Shown here: positions 1 through 5,437 of the stretch, in pieces
How positions within the stretch are numbered: the stretch's first letter is position 1
How the letters are laid out: each line of letters begins with the position of its first letter
Origin: an uncultured Burkholderiaceae bacterium
Lineage (GTDB): Bacteria; Pseudomonadota; Gammaproteobacteria; Burkholderiales; Burkholderiaceae
Assembly: GCA_937871985.1 (NCBI GenBank)
Contig: CALMPB010000116.1
Coordinates: 1-10,004 of the forward strand
Direction of reading: 5' to 3'
Length of the DNA stretch: 10,004 nucleotides
Made by a program: the position numbers and the translations under genes
The notes under the pieces: model-generated
Databases searched by the model: none
The model's input: only the letters and a program-made list of their open reading frames with translations
Told to the model about the DNA's origin: nothing

Positions 1-98
1 GCAGGGCCGCATTCATCCGCGAGGTGCTCGAACGCGAGGTCAACCGCCTGGAGCGCGAACAAGCCAGCCTCGTTGGCGGTCGCGTGCCGCCGAAATAA
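1..98 (+). CDS. C-terminal end of a small protein, possibly ribbon-helix-helix
   Basis: Only the last 31 codons are visible, ending with TAA at 96-98; the start lies left of the window. The tail reads RAAFIREVLEREVNRLEREQ and then ASLVGGRVPPK. The first part is an amphipathic, charged helix of the kind that ends ribbon-helix-helix (CopG/Arc-like) antitoxins and plasmid regulators ('R-x-A-F-I-R-E-x-L'). The fragment is too short to prove the family; any small protein with a C-terminal coiled helix would look similar. It is followed by a non-coding stretch and does not appear to be co-transcribed with the membrane protein gene at 292. Confidence 0.4.
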   Translation, partial: RAAFIREVLEREVNRLEREQASLVGGRVPPK

Positions 99-115
99 TC
101 CCGGCGATTTTACTT

Positions 116-133
116 CTCGTTCGAAGGAGCGAG
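116..133 (+). terminator. Weak hairpin after the left-edge gene
   Basis: CTCGTTC (116-122) and GAGCGAG (127-133) form a 7-bp stem with one T-G wobble around a GAAG loop, 17 nt after the stop codon at 98. CTT (113-115) and AAG (135-137) could extend it across a one-base bulge. There is no run of T on either side, so intrinsic termination is doubtful. It may be an mRNA-end structure or chance. Confidence 0.25.
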
Positions 134-229
134 TAAGCGCAAATTCCGCATTTGTCGTCTCAACATACTGAACTATGCACTCGTTTCGACGGACCAATTG
201 AGCTAATTTTGAGGATACCGGTCTGTATA

Positions 230-258
230 GGTCTAGTTGTCTACAAGGCATGTATAAT
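230..258 (+). promoter_or_regulatory. Candidate promoter for the membrane protein gene
   Basis: The stretch 99-291 is clearly richer in A/T than the genes around it and holds no convincing ORF. A perfect TATAAT (253-258), preceded directly by TG, lies 33 bases upstream of the ATG at 292. No good -35 hexamer is found at the usual distance (230-235 reads GGTCTA). GTCT recurs at 221, 231 and 239 and could be an activator site. A Shine-Dalgarno GGAG at 281-284 precedes the start by 7 bases. Confidence 0.35.
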
Positions 259-291
259 TCAAATTAAGCTGTAGAATCTTGGAGATTAGCG

Positions 292-942
292 ATGATAAGC
301 AGGAATGAGGGAGCGCTCGCACACGCCTGGGCCTATTTCCAACTTCATGCTTCACAGCGCATTACGATCTTCAACTATTTTGTGGTCTTTTCTGGCATCC
401 TAGCAACCGGCTTGGCGGCGGCGATCCAGGCTCCGCCGCGGCTAGCGAGCGTGGGCGTCGCACTCGGTTTGCTGCTGACGTTACTTTCCTATTTGTTCTG
501 GCAGCTCGACCGGCGAACGTCCTTCCTCGTCAAGCACGCGGAGGAGGTGATCAAGCTGCGAGAACCCGCCGATGCCCGGCTGGTGAACGATGAAATCGAC
601 AAGACACTGGACGCCAAGAAGAACGACGGTCTCTGGACGTATGGCGAGGTCTTCCGTGTTATCTTCTTCGTGATGGCGCTGGTCGGCATCGGTGGCGCGA
701 TCGTGTCGGGGCTGCGCTGGGCCGGATTCTTGTCATGGGATGAGGCGAAGACGCCGCAGCACATCACGGGAACGGTCGGATCCGACGCGCCACCACCCAG
801 CGGTGCGGCCCAACGAGCTAATGATCGCGGCGCGAATTTCCGCTATAACATGGGTAAGGGAGGAAAAATCGCGCACGAGCCTCTCCCACCAAATGTTGTT
901 GAGAGTACTCCCTCGACCACCGCGTCCGCGAAAAAGGACTAG
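292..942 (+). CDS. Three-helix membrane protein, candidate effector of the deazaguanine module
   Basis: A 216-aa protein with GGAG 7 bases before the ATG. Hydrophobic segments lie at about residues 26-46 and 51-71, forming a tight hairpin, and 119-141. Between the second and third is a charged helix-rich loop of about 45 residues. The C-terminal ~70 residues are polar and Pro/Ser/Gly/Lys-rich, probably disordered, and have no enzyme motif. The general architecture (short cytosolic head, 2TM hairpin, charged helix) recalls SLATT-like and other small membrane effectors of nucleotide-signalling defence systems, but I cannot assign a family. The gene faces the leftward QueC-like operon tail to tail with one base between stop codons, and has its own AT-rich upstream region. 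A membrane-disrupting effector role is inferred only from context. Confidence 0.8.
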   Translation: MISRNEGALAHAWAYFQLHASQRITIFNYFVVFSGILATGLAAAIQAPPRLASVGVALGLLLTLLSYLFWQLDRRTSFLVKHAEEVIKLREPADARLVNDEIDKTLDAKKNDGLWTYGEVFRVIFFVMALVGIGGAIVSGLRWAGFLSWDEAKTPQHITGTVGSDAPPPSGAAQRANDRGANFRYNMGKGGKIAHEPLPPNVVESTPSTTASAKKD

Positions 943-943
943 A

Positions 944-1519
944 TCAAAACCCAAGTTCAGTCTTGACGGCGGCATGCTTGCGGCATCCGCCGCATTGTCC
1001 ACATGCCCATTCACCGGTGTGGCACGAAAAGGTCCATCCGAGCAGGCTGTGCGGCGCCATAGACCGTCGTGCCAGCGCCACGGTCTGTTCATTGGCGGCC
1101 GGCGCACGCAGAGCTATTGCAGCTTGGCTCTTGAGCACGCTTCCCATTGCACGAAGGAAGCGCGCCCGACCATCGGGATGCTGACGGTCCGAACGCACAG
1201 TTCCGATCAGAATTTCGCTAGCACCGCGGGGTGCGTAATACATTGCCGCAAGCGTGATCAGCATCTGGTTGCGGAACGGCCAGAATTCCGAGGCCGCGCC
1301 TTCGGCAGCGGTCCCGGCCATCACACCTCCCCCGAACGAGTGTAAGTCGGTCTCGTGAACGTCGAACGGCAAACCAATCGCCTCAGCGATCGACCTACAG
1401 GCACGCAACTCGCCTTTGGCCGGGATCTGACCATAGTCGATGAACGCAAGGCGATCGGGCCGCTCTAGCCACGCGAGGCAGGTGGAATCGATGCCGCCCG
1501 AAAAAAGCAGGACCCTCAT
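944..1519 (-). CDS. QueC-like 7-deazaguanine enzyme (type IV CBASS Cap9-like)
   Basis: A 191-aa member of the QueC family (7-cyano-7-deazaguanine synthase, an N-type ATP pyrophosphatase that converts CDG to the amide and then to preQ0). Motifs in order: PP-loop SGGIDS (7-12); PFRN (81-84), matching the QueC RN motif; HPDGR (114-118), matching the family's YPDCR; and a zinc site C166, C173, C176, C179 ('SCHTGEWACGQCGGC'). It is somewhat short for housekeeping QueC (about 220-230 aa). No QueD, QueE or QueF is beside it, arguing for a specialised role. Its ATG overlaps the PfkB-like stop codon as ATGA (1516-1519), so translation is probably coupled. In type IV CBASS (Cap9) and qatABCD (QatC), relatives are reported to attach deazaguanine to a partner protein's N-terminus. 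I infer the same kind of activity here. Confidence 0.88.
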   Translation of the reverse strand: MRVLLFSGGIDSTCLAWLERPDRLAFIDYGQIPAKGELRACRSIAEAIGLPFDVHETDLHSFGGGVMAGTAAEGAASEFWPFRNQMLITLAAMYYAPRGASEILIGTVRSDRQHPDGRARFLRAMGSVLKSQAAIALRAPAANEQTVALARRSMAPHSLLGWTFSCHTGEWACGQCGGCRKHAAVKTELGF

Positions 1520-2655
1520 TTCGGTAACCAGCAGGTTTCGTAGACAGCCTGCGTCAGGTCGTTCACCATTCGCGCTCCCCCCATGTCGGCCTCCGTCACG
1601 TCAAGACTGGGGTCGACAAAGATTGTCGCCGCGCGTCCCTTGAGCGATCCATGTCGCGCAACGGCGAGCGCGGTCGAGCGATCCTGGGCACAGACGAGAA
1701 TGGCAGCGTCGCGAGGAAACAGTTGCGCCTCGTCCTGCAACAGCTGCAGCGTTCCAATAAGTTCGACCTCGGCGACTCCTAATCGAGTAACTGCCGCGGC
1801 GACAATATTTGCGAACCACCGGGCTGCAACGGTATCGAGCGCCGCCACCACCAGCACGCGATTGACACCTGAACTGCGCCGCGGCGACAGTGCGGGCAAG
1901 CTCTCTGGAAACGGCAGGGTCGGCGTCGCGACATAGGCCGCGGTATAGCGCGAGGCGTGATCGGCGGCATGTGCAGCGCTCATACCGGCGAACCAGCTGT
2001 GAGCGAAAATCGCGGAAAAGACGTCACCGGACCCAATCTTGTAATTTGAGTGGGAAGCGTAGGCGGGCACATGCTGCACTTGATCACGCGAGAAGATGTG
2101 AGCACCGTGCGGTCCGTCCTTGACGATCACCACGTCTGCCCGTTCCGACGCCAGCACCATTTGTGCGGCCCCATCAACGCTGTCGGCACCGGTCGAGGCT
2201 AACGCCTCGCCTGCGTTCAAGACTAAAGCGAGCCGCTGAGCGATGCCGCCATGGTCGTGGAAATGCCACGACGCCGAACCCTGCGGGTCGAATACTGCCT
2301 GGCCCGCTTGAACGACGAAATCCCCTTCGACGCAGCCGAAGCACAAAACGCTCTCGCCCGTCACGAGTTGCTCTCTCCGCTCGCCCACAGCGCTGGGGGT
2401 TTGCACCGGCCGCGCTAACGGGAACAGATAGGCAAACTCGATCCGTTCATTTGACGCGCTTGGTCTACAGTCGATCCCGTAAGGACGAAAATTCGCCTCT
2501 AGGTCTCCCCACAAGTCTGGCGGGTGGAAAGTGTGTAACTCGATATCGCTACGCAGCGAAGACAAGCCCAGCGCAGCCCGCCCGGCGGATCCCAGCAGTT
2601 GTCTCATCTCGGGCGTTACGCACGTCTCAAGGTACACGCCACCGGCCACGATCAT
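1516..2655 (-). CDS. PfkB-family kinase fused to a nucleoside-deoxyribosyltransferase-like domain
   Basis: A 379-aa protein. Residues 1-250 carry PfkB (ribokinase/nucleoside kinase) features: VFDPQ (121-125), LNAGEALASTG (146-156), VIVKDGPHGAHIF (176-188) and the signature GSGD with catalytic-base position D211, followed by the usual Ala-rich helix. Residues ~265-350 begin VLVVAALDTVAARWF, which resembles the 'VYLAGPxFxxAxRWF' start of nucleoside 2-deoxyribosyltransferases. The AGP motif is lost, so this domain may be a degenerate ligand-binding fold. The N-terminal sugar-lid region of PfkB looks shortened. The gene starts 9 bases after the 112-aa gene and overlaps the QueC-like gene by 4, so it belongs to one operon. 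No Shine-Dalgarno is evident, fitting coupled translation. It may act on a nucleoside or deazapurine nucleoside; the substrate is unknown. Confidence 0.8.
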   Translation of the reverse strand: MIVAGGVYLETCVTPEMRQLLGSAGRAALGLSSLRSDIELHTFHPPDLWGDLEANFRPYGIDCRPSASNERIEFAYLFPLARPVQTPSAVGERREQLVTGESVLCFGCVEGDFVVQAGQAVFDPQGSASWHFHDHGGIAQRLALVLNAGEALASTGADSVDGAAQMVLASERADVVIVKDGPHGAHIFSRDQVQHVPAYASHSNYKIGSGDVFSAIFAHSWFAGMSAAHAADHASRYTAAYVATPTLPFPESLPALSPRRSSGVNRVLVVAALDTVAARWFANIVAAAVTRLGVAEVELIGTLQLLQDEAQLFPRDAAILVCAQDRSTALAVARHGSLKGRAATIFVDPSLDVTEADMGGARMVNDLTQAVYETCWLPK

Positions 2656-2664
2656 CGGGTCACG

Positions 2665-3003
2665 TCACTGCTTAACCACGGTTACGTCGATTCGCCCGCC
2701 AGCCACGGCATCGGTATAAGCACGGTAGTCGACACCGTTCTCCAGGCAGCGGATCAGCACATCAAGATTGGGAATACCGGTCAGCGACCCGACGATGGCG
2801 TTACTGGCAAGGTCGGAGAGGAGAACGCGCGGAGGTAACGATGTACGGTCAAGCTTGACCTCAAGCCAGGTTCCCGGGCTGACTCCCGACGCCGGTCCAG
2901 TGATGACGGCTCGCAGCTTGAGCGGGCAATCATCGCCATCGCCGCCCAACCGCGCCGCACGGCCTTTCTTCCTAGTTGAATTCGTCGTTGTTGAGCCGCC
3001 CAT
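2665..3003 (-). CDS. 112-aa protein with MGGS N-terminus, candidate deazaguanine acceptor
   Basis: A 112-aa protein of no family I can name. The first ~25 residues (MGGSTTTNSTRKKGRAARLG, then GDGDD) are Gly/Ser/Thr-rich, then basic, then acidic, and probably disordered. Residues 26-110 look like a small beta-rich domain: CPLKLRAVITGP, 'GTWLEVKLD', 'AIVGSLTGIPN', then a helix 'LDVLIRCLENG' and final strands 'GRIDVTVV', giving a strand-strand-helix-strand pattern that might be SH3/HIRAN-like. AAAGG (3010-3014 on the plus-strand map) lies 6 bases before the ATG. It is second in the operon, 59 bases after the OGG-like stop and 9 before the PfkB-like start. Met followed by small residues predicts Met removal, leaving an N-terminal Gly. 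QueC-family partners such as QatB also begin Met-Gly. The acceptor role is inference. Confidence 0.78.
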   Translation of the reverse strand: MGGSTTTNSTRKKGRAARLGGDGDDCPLKLRAVITGPASGVSPGTWLEVKLDRTSLPPRVLLSDLASNAIVGSLTGIPNLDVLIRCLENGVDYRAYTDAVAGGRIDVTVVKQ

Positions 3004-3062
3004 TGGAAGCCTTTCGCGCGCGGAGCGTCCAATATCTACCTCAAAGTGTCAACGCACCGAAA

Positions 3063-3821
3063 TTAGCGGCTCCGCGTTTTGCGAATCTCGCTCCAAATAA
3101 CAGCGTCCAACACCGATGGCCTGACGTTGAGGGCCTTGGAGAAGCTGAGAAAGCGCGCCTCGAGCGCTTCATAGTCTCGCGGCAGGCTAAACTCCTCCGG
3201 GAATACGCGCATCGTCGTGCACGCGCGGATCAGATGGACATCGATGATCGCAACCTCGTCGGAACCAAGACAATTTCGTACAATCCAGGACGCCGTTTTT
3301 GGGCCGACGCCCTCGATTGTCATCAGCGCAGCACGCAAGGCACCCGCATTCAATCCTGACAGATCGTTCCGCTCAAAAAAGGCCAGCATACGCGCTAAGC
3401 GCTGGGCGCGCTGGTTGGGGAAGCGGTAACGCACCCTTCTCCCATTGACGAGCAGCGGCTCGCTAAGCCAACCCCTAACTGTCGCTTCATCGATACCCGC
3501 AGACCGCAGATCAAAGAACCCGCACGCTTCTAGTCGCGCAAAAGCCGCTTGATTGACCTCGTAGCGGATACCGAAACCGCCGAGCAAGCAAAAGGCAACC
3601 TCGCGGATTAAATCGTCATTTCCAGCTACATAGTCGGGACTCTCCTCTTCCCACTGGCACCGCACCGCCCAATAGGCGGGCGTGTTGAAATAATCAGGCG
3701 ACCCCCAAGCGACACCCGGCATGACCTCCACGTCACGCGCGGGCAGCCTCACTAACCGCGCGCTGGCGCCGTGGCCGGCCCACGCTTCCTGAAAACTGCC
3801 GGAGCGGGACAAGAAATTCAT
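3063..3821 (-). CDS. HhH-GPD DNA glycosylase/lyase, OGG-like (type IV CBASS Cap11-like)
   Basis: A 252-aa protein of the helix-hairpin-helix GPD superfamily, whose members flip out and excise modified bases. The hairpin is IEGVGPK (169-175), with K175 in the position of the catalytic lysine of OGG1 ('GVGTK'). IIDVH (192-196) supplies D194, the activating aspartate. LLGGFGIRYEVNQAAFARL (79-97) matches the OGG-type central helix. No iron-sulphur cysteine cluster follows the domain, unlike Nth/MutY. It is the promoter-proximal gene of the leftward operon, and its ATG (3819-3821) is 8 bases from a perfect palindrome shared with the divergent HTH gene. The combination with QueC-like and TGT-like genes matches Cap11 of type IV CBASS. 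Whether it cleaves a nucleic-acid base or another glycosidic bond here is unknown. No Shine-Dalgarno is visible before the start. Confidence 0.87.
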   Translation of the reverse strand: MNFLSRSGSFQEAWAGHGASARLVRLPARDVEVMPGVAWGSPDYFNTPAYWAVRCQWEEESPDYVAGNDDLIREVAFCLLGGFGIRYEVNQAAFARLEACGFFDLRSAGIDEATVRGWLSEPLLVNGRRVRYRFPNQRAQRLARMLAFFERNDLSGLNAGALRAALMTIEGVGPKTASWIVRNCLGSDEVAIIDVHLIRACTTMRVFPEEFSLPRDYEALEARFLSFSKALNVRPSVLDAVIWSEIRKTRSR

Positions 3822-3828
3822 TCGACAT

Positions 3829-3850
3829 GTGTTGCATTTTTATGCAACAC
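3829..3850. promoter_or_regulatory. Perfect 9-bp-arm palindrome: divergent operator (site 1)
   Basis: GTGTTGCAT (3829-3837) and ATGCAACAC (3842-3850) are exact inverted repeats around TTTT. The site lies between the OGG-like operon start (3821, leftward) and the HTH gene start (3860, rightward). On the minus strand its A-rich centre gives a possible -10 (CATAAA/TAAAAA) for the operon. A variant with the same TTGCA-6-TGCAA geometry recurs at 4133-4154. The natural reading is an operator for the neighbouring HTH protein, repressing both directions. It could alternatively be a leader hairpin, but the arms lack a following T-tract. Confidence 0.7.
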
Positions 3851-3859
3851 TTGCAAGCG

Positions 3860-4159
3860 ATGAACACTCCGCCCGGCCATTTGCACTTCCTCAGTTTGGT
3901 TGAGCGATTCGGAGGAAGTGAAGGCCAACTCGCCACCGCGCTTGGCGTCAGTCGCACTACGGTATGGCGCCTGAAGTCTGGCAAGATATCCAAGATTTCT
4001 AGATATATATCCATTCTCGAAAAGCAAATGGACAGCGCCAAAGTAGACCCACTGGATCGTGTGCTTGAGGATTTGGTCGCCTGGTCGCGCCACTCCTCCG
4101 AGGTGCGTGCAGTCCTAACCTCATTGCATTCCGTATTGCATAAATCTGCAACATCATAA
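3860..4159 (+). CDS. Small helix-turn-helix regulator
   Basis: A 99-aa protein if started at ATG 3860. In-frame ATGs at 3827 and 3842 fall before or inside the palindrome and would add 11 or 6 residues (MCCIFMQHLQA...). I prefer 3860 because the longer starts would put the operator inside the coding region; none has a clear Shine-Dalgarno. The HTH spans about residues 20-43 (EGQLATALGVSRTTVWRLKS), a XRE/FIS-type turn with 'GVS' and a recognition helix. The C-terminal half is helical and may dimerise. The gene diverges from the OGG-QueC operon and precedes the TGT-like gene in the same direction. A palindrome lies at each end of it, suggesting control of both arms and autoregulation. It has lower GC than the neighbouring genes. 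Confidence 0.78.
   Translation: MNTPPGHLHFLSLVERFGGSEGQLATALGVSRTTVWRLKSGKISKISRYISILEKQMDSAKVDPLDRVLEDLVAWSRHSSEVRAVLTSLHSVLHKSATS
4133..4154. promoter_or_regulatory. Second operator copy (site 2) upstream of the TGT-like gene
   Basis: Read on the minus strand, this 22-bp stretch matches site 1 (3829-3850) at 18 of 22 positions, with the same TTGCA (4136-4140) and TGCAA (4147-4151) half-sites separated by 6 bases. An extra TTGCAT half-site lies at 4124-4129. It overlaps the last codons of the HTH gene and sits just before CATAAT (4155-4160), a plausible -10 element. Binding there would block a promoter for the TGT-like gene starting at 4204. The HTH protein is the obvious candidate to bind both copies. 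Confidence 0.62.
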
Positions 4160-4203
4160 TTCGGAATGATTGACTCCGCGAAAGAGCCGGGCACAGTCAT
4201 ATT

Positions 4204-5208
4204 ATGAAGCTGCATGCACGGAGACGGGAGGTTCGGCTGGGTACGATCACCTTGCCGACCCCTTTAGTGATTCCGTCCTTTTCTAGCCGAGCAAAGCCGC
4301 CCACGCCGCTTAGCGAAATCGCGCAAAGCGCGCTGCCCACGATCGTCGGGCCGGTGCTGATCAGCGCCTACGATATCGCGCATGAGCCAGCGCTGAGCGG
4401 GTTCGATTTTCGCCAGGAGATTGTCGCGGCAGCGCCGACGTTCGTCTTGATGGACAGCGGGGGGTATGAAGCGCTCTGGAACAGGAAGGCCCGCCAGGCA
4501 AAGCTGGTCGAGGGCAGCGACGCGCGAAGCTGGTCACGCGCACTCCATCAGCGCGTTCTGACGAAATGGCCAAACAACATACCTACCATTGCTGTCACCT
4601 TCGATACCCCCGAACAGCGGCCCGGCTCATTTGAAAAGCAGATTGCAGCCGGCGCCGAACTCGCAACCCGCTTCCCGCACATGTCGGTGGAACTCCTAAT
4701 CAAGCCGCCGCGTCCCGGTCGGGAACCGTTTCTTCTCGCGGACCAGATCGCCCCGTATGCGCGAAGCCTCGGGCAATTTGCGATGATCGGGGTTACCGAA
4801 GACGAAATCGGGCCATCCATGACTGCCCGCCTAAAGTTCTTATTGCGCCTTCGTTCGATTCTCAACGACGCTGGACTGGACATTCCAATTCACGTCTTCG
4901 GCGGCCTTGAACCGGTCATGACACCGCTGTATTTCTGGGCGGGCGCGGATGTCTTCGACGGCTTATCTTGGCTTCGCTACGCCTATGCCGATGGACGAAG
5001 CGTATACGCAAAAAGCATCGTCGCATCCGACTATCCGAATGATCTTGCACCCAACGCTTATCGCGAAATGCGGCGGCGCAATGTCCGCGCCCTGACGGAT
5101 CTTCAAATCTCGATGCAGCAATTTCTGATCAAGCAAGACGTAGCGGCCTTTGGTCCAATTGCTCACCATCTAAGCGCGACTTGGTCGGCTGCGTTTCAAG
5201 AAATTTAG
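4204..5208 (+). CDS. tRNA-guanine transglycosylase-like protein (type IV CBASS Cap10-like)
   Basis: A 334-aa TGT-fold protein. Bacterial Tgt exchanges guanine for preQ1 in tRNA, and DpdA relatives insert deazapurines in DNA. Visible features: N-terminal 'RLGTITLPTPLVIPSF' (11-26), as in Tgt ('LGxxxxPxFMP'); MDSGGY (83-88), with D84 at the general-base position; FDTPE (133-137); HVFGGL (230-235), like the Tgt GG loop; and ADVFDGLSW (248-256), with D252 likely the nucleophile position. It contains no cysteine at all, so the C-x-C-x2-C...H zinc site of tRNA-modifying Tgt is absent, and it is about 40 residues shorter. This points to a non-tRNA substrate. With the QueC-like and OGG-like genes it matches Cap10. 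The start has no Shine-Dalgarno, and a promoter may lie within the end of the HTH gene. Confidence 0.87.
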   Translation: MKLHARRREVRLGTITLPTPLVIPSFSSRAKPPTPLSEIAQSALPTIVGPVLISAYDIAHEPALSGFDFRQEIVAAAPTFVLMDSGGYEALWNRKARQAKLVEGSDARSWSRALHQRVLTKWPNNIPTIAVTFDTPEQRPGSFEKQIAAGAELATRFPHMSVELLIKPPRPGREPFLLADQIAPYARSLGQFAMIGVTEDEIGPSMTARLKFLLRLRSILNDAGLDIPIHVFGGLEPVMTPLYFWAGADVFDGLSWLRYAYADGRSVYAKSIVASDYPNDLAPNAYREMRRRNVRALTDLQISMQQFLIKQDVAAFGPIAHHLSATWSAAFQEI

Positions 5209-5391
5209 GGGCTAATAACACTCGCCCGCGACGGCGCGCGCTCTCCGCTCAAACAAGCTGCGACATGATATTCCTGTTTTATTGAGCCGTGCGCCTGTCG
5301 CCGTTATCCGCCGCTGGCTCGCTCTACGGCCACATGTGCGGTCGCTCCAAATTTTCCTCGCCTCGAAAATCAGGAGTTCGCTACGGCAGGC

Positions 5392-5411
5392 TCGTTGCGA
5401 TCTCGCAACGA
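5392..5411. promoter_or_regulatory. 20-bp palindrome upstream of the tyrosine recombinase gene
   Basis: TCGTTGCGA (5392-5400) and TCGCAACGA (5403-5411) are exact inverted repeats separated by TC. The site is 27 bases before the ATG at 5438. It could be an operator or a recombinase core/arm site. The rest of 5209-5437 shows no convincing gene and no clear terminator after the TGT-like gene. Confidence 0.5.
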
Positions 5412-5437
5412 TATCTTAGTAATGGACTTTGTTTTCA

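Noticed and set aside
692..1345. 217-aa open frame on the plus strand
   Set aside because: Arg/Ser-rich by-product spanning the ends of two convergent genes with clear motifs on other frames.
292..5208. A canonical DNA 7-deazapurine (dpd) cluster
   Set aside because: No DpdB-K-like helicase/ATPase genes and no QueD/QueE/FolE partners; OGG and PfkB-like members fit the CBASS-type set better.
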